The notes: a model not told the origin generated them from the sequence alone. Counted from the first letter of the stretch, positions 1-8,718 are shown. The stretch is DNA of 64,000 bases from CAVQHY01 sp963712465 (GCA_963712465.1 CAVQHY010000011.1:62001-126000), one strand, 5' to 3'. A program made the numbers and translations.

Positions 1-1113
1 CCTGGTTTCGCCGTGCTGGTGTTTGGAGGGAGCCTGATCGCTGTCAGCATTCTGACGTACAAATACATGGCACCGGCCGAAATCAACCACGCGCTCGAGG
101 CGGAGGGCGAGTTAATACACGACGGGACGAAAGCCACAGCCAACCGGGAGCCGAGGGCTGTGTCGGATTACGACGAAATGCAGGCCACCACGGACCACGT
201 GGCCGAGTGGGATTACGACGAAATGCAGGCCACCACCGAGCACGTGGCCGAGTGGGATCACGACCAAACGCCAGGCACAGTCGACCATGAGGCGGGCGGA
301 CCAGCGCGGGCCCACGCGAACGGATCCTCTCAGGAGCCGCCGATCGAAGTCATCCCGCTCGCCGACCCATCACAGCTCACGACGAGGCAACGCGGTGCAG
401 CGTCGGGCAACAACGAAGTCGTGGCGACGACAGGCGCCGGCACGCCGCGGGGGTGCGAGCAGTGCGGCAGCGACTTCCTCCCGGTGCGCGCGAACATGAA
501 GTACTGCAGCCCGGCCTGTCGGATCGAGGCCGCGAAGCAGCGCCGACGTACGGCCGGGGCGGAGCGCGACGAACGCAACTCCACCCCGGTCCCGATGCTC
601 GAGGCGGAGGGCGAGTCAATAGGCGACGGGACGAAAGCCACAGCCAACCGAGAGCCGAGGGCTGTGTCGGATTACGACGAAATGCCGGCCACCACGGAGC
701 ACGTGGCCGAGTGGGACTACGACGAAATGCACGCCACCACCGAGCACGCGGCCGAGTGGGATCATGACGAGACGCCAGCCACTGGCGACCACGAACCGGG
801 CCAACCGGCGCGGGCTCACGTGAACGGGTCCTCTCAGGCACCGCCGATGGCGGTCAGCCCGCTCGCCGCCCAATCACAGCTCGGAACGGGGCACGAAGGA
901 GGCGCAGCGCCCGCCACCCACGACGGCGCGGTGACGCCCCGCGCTGGCACATGGCGAGTGTGCAAGCAGTGCGGCAGCGACTTCCTCCCGAGGCGCGCGA
1001 ACATGAAGTACTGCAGCACGGTTTGCCGGATCGACGCGGCGAGCGATCGCCGACGCACTGCCGGGGCGGAGCGCGAGGCACGCGGCTCCACCCCGGTCTC
1101 GACCCGGATCTAG
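1..1113 (+). CDS. Zinc-ribbon protein with tandem ~168-residue duplication (5' end outside window)
   Basis: The frame is open from the first base, so the N-terminus is probably missing; a GTG at 13 is the first visible start. The visible part begins with a hydrophobic stretch (about residues 2-16 from that GTG) that looks like a membrane anchor. Two copies of a ~168-residue unit follow (nt 94-597 and 598-1090). Each has acidic D/E/H-rich mini-repeats of the type YDEM-ATT-HVAEWD, then a C-x2-C-x13-C-x3-C ribbon ending YCSxxCR, with the first cysteines near residues 148 and 317. Small YCSxxCR ribbons also occur in the integrated element at 26.4-36.1 kb. I do not recognise a specific family; function unknown. 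Confidence 0.7.
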   Translation, partial: PGFAVLVFGGSLIAVSILTYKYMAPAEINHALEAEGELIHDGTKATANREPRAVSDYDEMQATTDHVAEWDYDEMQATTEHVAEWDHDQTPGTVDHEAGGPARAHANGSSQEPPIEVIPLADPSQLTTRQRGAASGNNEVVATTGAGTPRGCEQCGSDFLPVRANMKYCSPACRIEAAKQRRRTAGAERDERNSTPVPMLEAEGESIGDGTKATANREPRAVSDYDEMPATTEHVAEWDYDEMHATTEHAAEWDHDETPATGDHEPGQPARAHVNGSSQAPPMAVSPLAAQSQLGTGHEGGAAPATHDGAVTPRAGTWRVCKQCGSDFLPRRANMKYCSTVCRIDAASDRRRTAGAEREARGSTPVSTRI

Positions 1114-1117
1114 ACGT

Positions 1118-1306
1118 TCAGACGGCCTGGGCCGGCTCGGGCCGCGCGTCTCGGAGTCGTCGGATCAGATCGGCGACGTCTGCTACCTCCTGCTCGAGAT
1201 CCTTCTGGTACTCCTCGAGCGAGCGGAGCCATTCCTCCGCGTTCGGGACGCGGCGACCGAAGCCCGGCTCGCAGCCGCCCCGCCGGTGACGACGGTGTCT
1301 GTGCAT
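1118..1306 (-). CDS. Small coiled-coil protein downstream of PadR
   Basis: A 62-residue protein with a basic, histidine/arginine-rich N-terminus and an amphipathic helical C-terminal half (NAEEWLRSLEEYQKDLEQEV). The ATG lies 5 nt after the PadR stop, and an excellent Shine-Dalgarno (GGGAGGTG) sits across that stop, so the two genes are very likely one operon. Short DUF5320-like proteins with this composition are often found beside PadR regulators; a partner or modulator role is inference. Confidence 0.7.
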   Translation of the reverse strand: MHRHRRHRRGGCEPGFGRRVPNAEEWLRSLEEYQKDLEQEVADVADLIRRLRDARPEPAQAV

Positions 1307-1311
1307 CTGTT

Positions 1312-1692
1312 TCACCTCCCTTCCTCGTAGCGCCTGAGATACCGATCGATGTCGGCCTGCGTCTCGCGTAACGCCTCGGCCCAGCGGTCGAGCAGCCCAC
1401 GCCCGGCGTCGGTGAGCTCGTAGGTGCGCTTCGCGGGGCCCGGAAGGTCTGCGCTCCACTCGGACTGAACGATCCCCTCCTCCTCGAGCGCCCGCATCAG
1501 CCGGTAGAGGTTCCCGACGTCGACACCACCCTCGATTCCCGCGAGCTCCGGAATCCGCTCGAGCAGCTCGTAGCCGTGCATCGGTCGCTCACGAAGAAGG
1601 AGGAGGGCCGCCGGCTCCGCGAAGCGCTCGACACGGGCGCGGACACCCCCCTGCCCACCCCGCCGGCGGCGGTTGCGGGGCGCTCGTCTCAC
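1312..1692 (-). CDS. PadR family transcriptional regulator
   Basis: A 126-residue winged-helix repressor. The PadR signature is clear: LLLLRERPMHGYELLERI (first helices), then GNLYRLMRALEEEGIVQSEW (recognition helix and wing) and KRTYELTDAG. The C-terminal helix is short, as in the PadR-s1 subfamily. PadR proteins usually repress neighbouring transporter or detoxification genes and their own promoter. The adjacent small coiled-coil gene is its operon partner. A 10-bp AT-rich palindrome lies 25 nt upstream and could be an autoregulatory operator. Confidence 0.9.
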   Translation of the reverse strand: MRRAPRNRRRRGGQGGVRARVERFAEPAALLLLRERPMHGYELLERIPELAGIEGGVDVGNLYRLMRALEEEGIVQSEWSADLPGPAKRTYELTDAGRGLLDRWAEALRETQADIDRYLRRYEEGR

Positions 1693-1716
1693 GCTTGCCG
1701 CTCGCTATAAGTCAAA

Positions 1717-1726
1717 TACATATGTA
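1717..1726. promoter_or_regulatory. Candidate PadR operator palindrome
   Basis: TACATATGTA is a perfect 10-bp palindrome in an AT-rich island between the divergent padR-like and capA-like genes. PadR proteins typically bind ATGT/ACAT half sites, which this contains back to back. Assignment to this PadR is inference. Confidence 0.35.
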
Positions 1727-1775
1727 AGAGACTAGCAAACGCACCCGACCGGAGGTCCGGGCAGGATGAAGCCGT

Positions 1776-2996
1776 ATGGAGCGCGGGTCGCCGCAGTCAG
1801 CCGCGCAACGAGCCGGGCGGCGGGAAGCGCGACGACGGGCGATCCGCAAGCGCCGGCTCGTCGCCCTTGCCGTCCTCGTCGTGCTGATCGCGGGCGTGCC
1901 GGCGGTCGTCCTTGCGGCGGGCGACGGCCCGGCGACCGAAGCGGCGCCTGACGCCCCCCGTGTCGTCCCGGCTTCGCCGCCTCCCGCGTACGCGCCTACC
2001 TCGGCTGAGAGTCCCGCCGGGCGGGAGGCCGCCCCACCCGCCTCCGAGGTCTCGATCGCGGCGGTGGGCGACATCACGATGGGCGCGACACCGACGCTTC
2101 CGCCGAAAAGCGGCGCCGGGTTCTTCGACGCGGTCGCCCCACAGCTTCGCGGCGATGTCGTGATCGGAAACCTCGAGACGACGCTGACGAACGCCACCTC
2201 CTCGCAGTGCGGCGGAAACGGCGGCTCGTGCTTCGACTTCAGGGTGCCGCCGGCGTTCGCGAGGCGCCTCGACCAGGCAGGCTTCACGCTTCTCAATCTC
2301 GCCAACAACCATGCCTACGACTACTTCGCCGCCGGCCAGCGCGATACGGTGCGCGCACTTCGCCGCAACGGCTTACGGACCACGGGCCGCCCCGGCGAGA
2401 TCGCGTTCGTTCAGGTCGGCCCGGCCCGCGTCGCCATCCTCGGCTTCGCTCCGTACGAGTGGGCACAGAGCCTGAACGACATCCCGGCTGCGCAGCGGCT
2501 GGTTCGCACGGCCGCCGAGGCGGCGGACCTCGTGATCGTGACCATGCACGCCGGCGCCGAGGGCTCCGATCACCAGCACGTGCAACCGGGCAACGAGGTC
2601 TTCCTCGGGGAGGATCGCGGCAACACGATCGCCTTCGCCCACGCGGTGATCGATGCCGGCGCCGACCTCGTGGTGGGCCACGGTCCCCATGTGCTCCGCG
2701 GGATGGAGTGGTACAGGCACCGCCTGGTCGCCTACTCGCTCGGGAACTTCTCGGGCTGGCACACCTTCGCCCTCTCCGGCGTCACCGCCGTCAGCGGAGT
2801 TCTCCATGTCACCCTCCGCGCCGACGGCTCCTGGGTGAAGGGCGACCTGTTCCCGACACGGCTCGTCGAGCCAGGTATCCCCGAGCCCGACCCGGGCGAG
2901 GCCGCGCACGGCGTCGTGCGGGAGCTGTCCCGGGCGGACTTCGGTCGTAGAGCCGTCCACATCTCGCGGACGGGTGTGCTCCGCGCGCCGACCTAG
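1776..2996 (+). CDS. CapA family membrane-anchored metallophosphatase-like protein
   Basis: A 406-residue protein with a basic N-terminus and one membrane segment (about residues 27-48), then a Pro/Ala-rich linker and a CapA (PGA_cap) domain from about residue 92. Family motifs visible are AVGDITMG, GNLETTLTN, NLANNHAYD, the histidine motif MHAGAEG, and VVGHGPHVLRGMEWY near the end. CapA domains belong to the calcineurin-like metallophosphoesterase superfamily and act in poly-gamma-glutamate or envelope metabolism. No capBC genes are adjacent, so the substrate is unknown. An upstream ATG at 1766 is in another frame. Confidence 0.88.
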   Translation: MERGSPQSAAQRAGRREARRRAIRKRRLVALAVLVVLIAGVPAVVLAAGDGPATEAAPDAPRVVPASPPPAYAPTSAESPAGREAAPPASEVSIAAVGDITMGATPTLPPKSGAGFFDAVAPQLRGDVVIGNLETTLTNATSSQCGGNGGSCFDFRVPPAFARRLDQAGFTLLNLANNHAYDYFAAGQRDTVRALRRNGLRTTGRPGEIAFVQVGPARVAILGFAPYEWAQSLNDIPAAQRLVRTAAEAADLVIVTMHAGAEGSDHQHVQPGNEVFLGEDRGNTIAFAHAVIDAGADLVVGHGPHVLRGMEWYRHRLVAYSLGNFSGWHTFALSGVTAVSGVLHVTLRADGSWVKGDLFPTRLVEPGIPEPDPGEAAHGVVRELSRADFGRRAVHISRTGVLRAPT

Positions 2997-3003
2997 CTCA
3001 CCC

Positions 3004-3038
3004 AGCCATGTCCCGGGGACAGGCCCCGGGACATGGCT
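3004..3038. repeat. 35-bp palindromic intergenic repeat (copy 1)
   Basis: A perfect inverted repeat: 15-nt arms (AGCCATGTCCCGGGG and its complement) around a 5-nt loop ACAGG. It lies between the convergent capA-like and MFS genes, where a bidirectional terminator would be expected. Related sequence recurs at 10625-10693, so it appears to be a dispersed REP-like family rather than a gene-specific terminator. Confidence 0.8.
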
Positions 3039-3063
3039 ACACAGCACGGCGCGCGTGCGGAGG

Positions 3064-4476
3064 CTAGCCCTCGGCGAGTGCGGGCTCGCCCACAGGCTCC
3101 CGCGCGGCTTGACGCCGGCCGGGGATCGAGAGCGCCGCGAGCGCGCCGAGTCCGACGACGGCCGCACCGACCCAGATCGCCGGAGTAAGACCGTCGACGT
3201 AGGCCGTCGGACTGTCGTAGCCGCCGTAGCTCGCGAACACCGACGCCAGCACGGCCACTCCGAAGACGCCGCCGAGCTCTCGGATCGCGTTGTTGGCACC
3301 CGACGCCTGACCTTCCTCTTGCGGCCTGACGGCGCTCAGCACGACATTCGCGACCGGCGCGAAGAAGAGCGCCATGCCGATGCCGGCGACCACGAAGGGC
3401 GGCACGAGCGAGGAGTACGGAACCGTCGGCGTGGTGATCGCGGCCATCCAGCCGAGCGCCAGTGCCTGCATGCCGAGACCGAGCGCCATCAGCGGTCTCC
3501 CGCCGATCCGGTCGGAGAGCGCGCCCGCGATCGGCGCGACGAAGACCGGCATCGCCGTCCACGGCAGCGTCCGGAGCCCGGCCTCGAGCGGCGAGTACCC
3601 CTGAACGATCTGGAAGAACTGCGCGAGCAGGAAGATCGAGCCGAACATGCCGAAGAACATGAACAGCGACGCGACGTTCGCGGCCGAGAACGTCCTGTTG
3701 CGGAAGAACCGCATCGGCAGCATCGGCGCCGGCGTCCGCAGCTCCCGGGCGACGAAACCGACGAGCACGACCGCGCCAAGACCGAGCCCCGCCAGGACCT
3801 CGGTGCTCGTCCAACCCTGACCGGTTCCACGGACGAGACCCCAGACGATCCCGAGCAGCCCCACGCTCACCAGAACGACGCCGGGAAGGTCGAGCCGGCT
3901 GTTGGGCCCGAAGCTCTCCCGCAGGCGCGAGAGGGCGAACGGGATCACGAGCAGTCCGATCGGAACGTTGAGCCAGAAGATCCACTGCCACGAGATGCCC
4001 TCGACCACGGCCCCGCCGACCAGCGGGCCGAGCGCGACGGCAAGCCCGCCGATCCCGCCCCAGGCGCCGAGCGCGACCCCGCGCTTCTCGGCGGGAACGG
4101 CGTTCGAGAGGATCGTGAGCGTCAGCGGCATCACCATCGCTCCACCCGCGCCCTGAACCGCGCGCGCCGCGACCAGCGCACCGATCGACGGGGCGAGCGC
4201 GGCGGCCGCAGAGGCGACGGTGAAGATCCCGAGCCCGACGACGAACATGCGTCTGCGACCGAAGCGGTCGCCGAGCGCGGCCCCCGTCAGGAGCAGGACG
4301 GCGAACGTGAGCGTGTAGGCGTTCACGGTCCATTCGAGCTCCTCGAGCGAGGCCCCGAGGTCGCGGCGGATGACCGGCAGCGCCATCGTCACGACGAGAT
4401 TGTCGAGGGTGACCATGAACAGGGCGATCGACGTGATCACAAACGTCCAGAGCGTGGTGTGCCGCGATCCTGGCAT
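3064..4476 (-). CDS. MFS multidrug exporter, DHA2 (EmrB/QacA) family
   Basis: A 470-residue, 14-TM drug:proton antiporter. Hallmarks: LFMVTLDNLVVTMALP in TM1, LEWTVNAYTLTFAVLLLTG, the loop motif GDRFGRRRMF, and the antiporter motif C region ALGPLVGG. I chose the ATG at 4476 because GGAGGA lies 5 nt ahead of it; an upstream start at 4515 has no such site. The gene follows the TetR gene on the same strand with 52 nt between them, and a sequence resembling the site upstream of tetR lies in that gap. Export of a toxic compound or metabolite is likely; substrate unknown. Confidence 0.92.
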   Translation of the reverse strand: MPGSRHTTLWTFVITSIALFMVTLDNLVVTMALPVIRRDLGASLEELEWTVNAYTLTFAVLLLTGAALGDRFGRRRMFVVGLGIFTVASAAAALAPSIGALVAARAVQGAGGAMVMPLTLTILSNAVPAEKRGVALGAWGGIGGLAVALGPLVGGAVVEGISWQWIFWLNVPIGLLVIPFALSRLRESFGPNSRLDLPGVVLVSVGLLGIVWGLVRGTGQGWTSTEVLAGLGLGAVVLVGFVARELRTPAPMLPMRFFRNRTFSAANVASLFMFFGMFGSIFLLAQFFQIVQGYSPLEAGLRTLPWTAMPVFVAPIAGALSDRIGGRPLMALGLGMQALALGWMAAITTPTVPYSSLVPPFVVAGIGMALFFAPVANVVLSAVRPQEEGQASGANNAIRELGGVFGVAVLASVFASYGGYDSPTAYVDGLTPAIWVGAAVVGLGALAALSIPGRRQAAREPVGEPALAEG

Positions 4477-4492
4477 CGAGTCCTCCGTTCTG

Positions 4493-4510
4493 TTTAGTGA
4501 TTGGTTACTT
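4493..4510. promoter_or_regulatory. Candidate TetR operator upstream of the MFS gene
   Basis: TTTAGTGATTGGTTACTT matches 13 of 18 positions of the reverse complement of the sequence upstream of the tetR gene (5151-5168). It is the only AT-rich stretch in the gap and lies 17 nt before the MFS start, as expected for a repressor site. Confidence 0.4.
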
Positions 4511-4528
4511 ACCATGAGCCGAAAAAAA

Positions 4529-5128
4529 CTACCCTGAGGCGCCGATCGGCTCGACGACGAGATCGTCGACGCGGGCGACCTGGGCCTTCGGGCAGATGCC
4601 CGCCCACTCCTCGGCGGTGAGCTCGCTCTCGAGCCCGATCGCCATCGCGGAGTTGATCAGGAAGCCGCGAGAGATGAACTGGGCGGCGGCTTCGTGCGGG
4701 CTTTCGTGCCCGTCTCGGCGCGCCTGGAGCACGACGTACCGAAAGACACGTGCGAGGTGGTGGCGCATCGCCTCGGCGATATCCGCATCCTCTGCGGCGG
4801 CGTAGGCGTGCAGGTGGACAAGCAGCTCGGAGCGCCGATCCTGGAGCTTTTCCCAGTAGGTCCGGCCGAGCGTGTCGAGCCGCTCCTCGCCGGGCGCCGG
4901 AACGGCCCCCTCCCAGTCGGCGATGACCCGCCCGACGCAACGGTCGATAACGGCCAGCCCGAGCTCCTTCTTCGTCGGAAAGAATCGGAAGACGTACGGC
5001 TGCGAGATTCCCGCGCGCCGCGCGATGTCGGCGGTCGTGGCGCCCGCAAAGCCCGCTGCCGCGATCTCCTCGACTGCGGCATCCAGGATCGCCTCGCGCC
5101 GCTCCGCTGCAGACTGACGGGTCGTCAT
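4529..5128 (-). CDS. TetR family regulator of the adjacent MFS exporter
   Basis: A 199-residue TetR protein. The N-terminal helix-turn-helix is typical (RREAILDAAVEEIAAAGFAG, then TTADIARRAGISQPYVFRFF). The C-terminal ligand-binding domain is not assignable to a named subfamily. The start at 5128 gives the usual length; a start at 5170 would add an odd hydrophobic leader and read through the putative operator. It is the first gene of a tetR-MFS pair, so ligand-responsive repression of the exporter is the likely role. Confidence 0.9.
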   Translation of the reverse strand: MTTRQSAAERREAILDAAVEEIAAAGFAGATTADIARRAGISQPYVFRFFPTKKELGLAVIDRCVGRVIADWEGAVPAPGEERLDTLGRTYWEKLQDRRSELLVHLHAYAAAEDADIAEAMRHHLARVFRYVVLQARRDGHESPHEAAAQFISRGFLINSAMAIGLESELTAEEWAGICPKAQVARVDDLVVEPIGASG

Positions 5129-5150
5129 GCCGGCAAGTCTGCCACAAAGA

Positions 5151-5168
5151 AAGTAATTAGTCAATAAC
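5151..5168. promoter_or_regulatory. Candidate TetR operator upstream of tetR
   Basis: AAGTAATTAGTCAATAAC lies 23 nt before the tetR start and resembles the site before the MFS gene in inverse orientation. Autoregulation is inferred from position and similarity only. Confidence 0.4.
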
Positions 5169-5323
5169 ACTCGTCCTTACAGCCTCTTGAAATTTCCGTG
5201 CGACGATCGACGGCCGTGAGGCCCGCCGCAAGCCTCGCGCCTTCCGGGGTGCGCATCCGCTCCGTTCGGGGGATCGCCCGTGCCGGTCGTCGCGCCGATC
5301 CTCTCGCAGAGATCGCAAGCCGC

Positions 5324-5944
5324 ATGCCGGATCAAGCCGCACAGGTCGGGGCGATGGGCGGGACGTCCATGGAGACGACCGCTTCTGAGCTCGCTGCGCG
5401 CGAACGGACGATCTCCGAAGCGGGAGCGCGCCTCCAGGCGCGCGAGGACAACATCGCGAGGCGCGAGGCGGCGATCGCCGCGAAGGAATGGCGCCTGTCG
5501 GCCGACGCCGAGCGTCTGGAACGAGAGATCGCCCGCTTGCAGGGCGAGCTCGACCGGGCGAGACGGACGGCGGCGACGGCCGCCCACGAGCCGGCCCACC
5601 GCACCGCCGAACAGGATCTCGACGGGCGCGAACGGCGTCTCGCCGGGAGCGAGCAGCGACTCGCCGAGCGCGAGGCGGCACTTGCCGCCGCAGCCGCTCA
5701 GGCGGCCGCCGAGAGAGCGCGGCTCGACGAGCGAGAGGCCGCCCTCGAGGAAGGCGCCGCCCAAGCCGAGACGGTGCAGGCTCGGCTCGATGAGCGCGAG
5801 CGAGTCCTGCGAGAGCTCGAGGAGCGCCTGGCACGGAAGGTCGAGGAGCTCGCCGTCAACGAGGCGGGCACCGCTCCTGCTGGTGACGGGGATACGGAAG
5901 GAACCTGGTGGGGCCGCGTGACCGGAGAGCCACGCGCGCACTAG
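5324..5944 (+). CDS. Alanine/glutamate/arginine-rich coiled-coil protein
   Basis: Almost entirely predicted coiled coil, made of heptad-like repeats such as ARERTISEAGARLQAREDN and LDERERVLRELEERLARKVE. No catalytic domain is visible. The frame is open back to a GTG at 5198, but the residues before 5324 look non-native; ATGs at 5324, 5354 and 5369 are all possible starts. The stop is 1 nt before the GTG of the DUF1800 gene, so the proteins are probably co-translated. A scaffold or spacer role with the DUF1800/DUF1501 pair is inference. Confidence 0.65.
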   Translation: MPDQAAQVGAMGGTSMETTASELAARERTISEAGARLQAREDNIARREAAIAAKEWRLSADAERLEREIARLQGELDRARRTAATAAHEPAHRTAEQDLDGRERRLAGSEQRLAEREAALAAAAAQAAAERARLDEREAALEEGAAQAETVQARLDERERVLRELEERLARKVEELAVNEAGTAPAGDGDTEGTWWGRVTGEPRAH

Positions 5945-5945
5945 C

Positions 5946-7277
5946 GTGATCGAGGCCTACCGGGGGCGGTTCGGGAGAGAGCAGGCGGAGCGGCTGCTCT
6001 GGCGCGCGGGCTTCGGGCCCCGGCGAGGCGAGGCCGATCGGCTTGCGAGGAAGGGCCTCGACGGCGCCGTGCGCTGGCTCACGAGCCCCGGGCCGGAGAA
6101 GCTCGTCGGGCCGGCCCCCCACGATCAGGACGGCAAGCCGCTCGCGCCCTACGACGCGTGGGGCCACGATCACCTCTGGTGGCTCGACCGGATGGTCCGA
6201 ACTCACCGCCCGCTGGTCGAACGTATGACGCTCGTCTGGCACGACTGGTTCGCGACCTCGAACGCCGAGGTGGGGTCGCAGAAGCTGATGCTGCGACAGA
6301 ACGACCTCTTCCGACGCCACGCCCTCGGTTCATTCGCGAGACTTCTCGTCGACGTCACGAAGGACCCCGCCATGCTGCTCTGGCTCTCGGGCGTCAACAA
6401 CACGAAGGACGCGCCGAACGAGAACTACGCGCGCGAGTTGATGGAGCTCTTCACCCTGGGCGCCGGTCGGGGCTACACCGAGACGGACGTGCGCGAGCAG
6501 GCTCGTGCGCTCACGGGCTTCACCTACGACTGGGTCGAGGATCGGGGGCCGGTGAACTTCCGCTACGTCCGGCGCAATCACGACACGGGCGTCAAGACCG
6601 TGTTCGGACAGCGCGGCCGCTTCTCGTGGCAGGACTCCTGCTTCCTCTGTCTTCGCCGGCCCGAGCACCGCTCGTTCTTCGTCGAGAAGCTCTGGAGCTA
6701 CTTCGTCCCCGTCCCGCCCGACGAGGGCACCCGGTCGCGGCTCGAGCAGCTCTACGCGCGAGGCCGCTACGCCGTCCAGCCCGTGCTGCAGGCGATCCTG
6801 CGCCACCCTGCGCTCTACGAGGGCCCACGCATGATCAAGCCCCCGGCCGTCTACACCGCCGGCCTTCTGCGCGCGCGGGGGCGGGGTATCGACACGAATG
6901 ACTGGGCGTGGCTGGCCGACCTGTCCGGTCAGCGCCTCTTCTTTCCGCCGAACGTCGGCGGGTGGGACGACAGCCGCTGGCTCGACACCTCGACGTTCAG
7001 AGGCCGCTGGGCGAACGCGAACTACGTCGCGGGCAAGTACGCGCTCGACCCGGAGAAGGCCCGCCGCCCCTATGACGCCCAGAAACTCGTGAGCGAGGCC
7101 GTGGGCTTCTGGGGGTATCCCTCGCTCACGGATTCGACGCGCCGGGCGCTCGTCGGCTTCGCCCGAACCGCCCTCGCAACGGCGGACGAGGACTGGAAGA
7201 AGAAGACCTATCCCACGCTCGTCGAGAACGCCCTGCGCCAGCTCGTTGCCACCTGCCCGGACATGCAGACCTGCTGA
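5946..7277 (+). CDS. DUF1800 family protein
   Basis: A 443-residue protein matching DUF1800 along its length. It starts RAGFGPRRGEADRLARKGLDGAV, and the hallmark NYARELMELFTLG follows MLLWLSGVNNTKDAPN; the C-terminal part has FFPPNVGGWDDSRWLDTSTF. DUF1800 proteins are almost always encoded next to DUF1501 proteins; the biochemical role is unknown. GTG start one base after the coiled-coil gene stop; the stop overlaps the next start (TGATG). No signal peptide is obvious, whereas its DUF1501 partner appears to be exported. Confidence 0.92.
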   Translation: MIEAYRGRFGREQAERLLWRAGFGPRRGEADRLARKGLDGAVRWLTSPGPEKLVGPAPHDQDGKPLAPYDAWGHDHLWWLDRMVRTHRPLVERMTLVWHDWFATSNAEVGSQKLMLRQNDLFRRHALGSFARLLVDVTKDPAMLLWLSGVNNTKDAPNENYARELMELFTLGAGRGYTETDVREQARALTGFTYDWVEDRGPVNFRYVRRNHDTGVKTVFGQRGRFSWQDSCFLCLRRPEHRSFFVEKLWSYFVPVPPDEGTRSRLEQLYARGRYAVQPVLQAILRHPALYEGPRMIKPPAVYTAGLLRARGRGIDTNDWAWLADLSGQRLFFPPNVGGWDDSRWLDTSTFRGRWANANYVAGKYALDPEKARRPYDAQKLVSEAVGFWGYPSLTDSTRRALVGFARTALATADEDWKKKTYPTLVENALRQLVATCPDMQTC

Positions 7278-8710
7278 TGGACAGCCGTTACTCGCCACCG
7301 GGCCGCGGCGGCAGGCGCGGGCCCTGCCACTGCGACGACTTCTCGCGTTCCCACCTCGTGCGTCGCATCGCGGCCGAGGCCGGGCGCGGCCTGCCCGCGA
7401 TCGAGCCCGGGATGCCGCTCCCGGCCGGAACCGGCCTCGACCGCCGCACGTTCCTCGCCCGATCGGCCGGGCTGGTGCTCTCCGTCTACGGCGCCGCGCG
7501 GCTCGGCTTCCCCGGCCTCTCCGAGGGAATCGCCAGAGCGACGGCCGAGGCCGAGCCCGGCCAGCGCGTGCTGATCACGGTCTTCCTCGACGGCGGCGCC
7601 GACTCCCTCTCGATGCTCTTCCCGGCCGAGGACGACCGCTACCGGAAGCTTCGCCCGAAGCTGGCCCTGCCCGCCTCGGCGGGAACGCCGTTCGCCGACG
7701 ACAGCCGCCTGCGCTGGCACCCCTCGCTGGACGGGCTGGCGGGCCTCCATCGCGAGGGCAAGGTCGCCGTCGCCACCGCGATCGGCTACACGGACGCGGA
7801 TCAGTCCCATTTCACGTCTCGCTACTACTGGGAGGTCGGCGCCACGCAGACGAACGTGCGCACCGGTTGGCTCGGCCGCTACCTCGACGCCGTCGGCGCA
7901 CCCGACAACCCGCTTCAGGGTCTCTCGCTGGACGGCTCGCTCGCGCCGGCTCTTGCCAGCGCACGCGTTCCCGTGGCTGCAATCGACGGCCCCGGGCGTT
8001 ACGACTTCTGGACACACGGAGTCTGGGGCGACGTGCAGGAGGCGATGCTCGGTGCGATCGGAGCGATCGGAGCGGCCGCAGGCGGCGACCCGGCGCTCGC
8101 CGCTGCCGGCGACATTGCCCGCCAATCGGACACCCTCCGCCGCCAGCTCGAGCCGTTCGCGCCCACAGACGGCGAGAAGAAGGGGTTCTCGAGCCCTGTG
8201 CCCTACCCGAAGGTGGACGATCCCTTCCCGGAGCGGATGGCAGGTGTCGCCGCCATGCTCGCGGCCGGCCTGCCGCTTCGGTGCGTCGCGGTCACCGCGC
8301 CGGGCGCCTACGACACGCACGACCGTCAGCCCATGGAGCTCGCCGACGGCCTCCGGCTCACGTTCGACACGCTCCAGGCCTTCCAGCGCGACCTCGAAGC
8401 CCGCGGGCTCGCCGACCGGGTTCTCGTCCACGTATGGTCGGAGTTCGGGCGGCGCGTGAAGGAGAACGGCTCCGCCGGCACCGATCATGGCGCAGCGGGG
8501 GCCGGGTTCGTGATCGGGTCGCGCGTTCGCCCGGGCCTGATCGGCGAGTTCCCGGGCCTGGAGGGGGGCCTCGACGACAACGGGAACCTGCGTGCGACGT
8601 CGGACTTCCGCGGGCTCTACGCAGCGCTCCTCGAGCAGTGGCTCGAGTTCGACGCGGCGGCGGTCATCCCCGACGCGGGCTCGTTCGGACGACCCTCACT
8701 GCTGCGGTAG
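7277..8710 (+). CDS. DUF1501 family exported protein
   Basis: A 477-residue DUF1501 (sulfatase-like fold) protein. A Tat-like segment DRRTFLARSAGLVLSVYG lies about 55 residues in, after a Cys/His-containing N-terminal extension (GPCHCDDF). Family motifs: ITVFLDGGADSLSMLFP, the DQSHF motif (TDADQSHFTSRYYWEVG), YDTHDRQPMEL, VWSEFGRRVKENGS and TDHGAAGAGFVIG. The ATG overlaps the DUF1800 stop by one base. DUF1501 proteins resemble alkaline phosphatase/sulfatase enzymes but have no assigned reaction. Confidence 0.92.
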   Translation: MDSRYSPPGRGGRRGPCHCDDFSRSHLVRRIAAEAGRGLPAIEPGMPLPAGTGLDRRTFLARSAGLVLSVYGAARLGFPGLSEGIARATAEAEPGQRVLITVFLDGGADSLSMLFPAEDDRYRKLRPKLALPASAGTPFADDSRLRWHPSLDGLAGLHREGKVAVATAIGYTDADQSHFTSRYYWEVGATQTNVRTGWLGRYLDAVGAPDNPLQGLSLDGSLAPALASARVPVAAIDGPGRYDFWTHGVWGDVQEAMLGAIGAIGAAAGGDPALAAAGDIARQSDTLRRQLEPFAPTDGEKKGFSSPVPYPKVDDPFPERMAGVAAMLAAGLPLRCVAVTAPGAYDTHDRQPMELADGLRLTFDTLQAFQRDLEARGLADRVLVHVWSEFGRRVKENGSAGTDHGAAGAGFVIGSRVRPGLIGEFPGLEGGLDDNGNLRATSDFRGLYAALLEQWLEFDAAAVIPDAGSFGRPSLLR

Positions 8711-8718
8711 GCGGAGCG

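Noticed and set aside
2974..4497. 507-residue plus-strand open frame
   Set aside because: Lies antisense to the DHA2 exporter; charged low-complexity sequence produced by the GC-rich third codon positions of the real gene.
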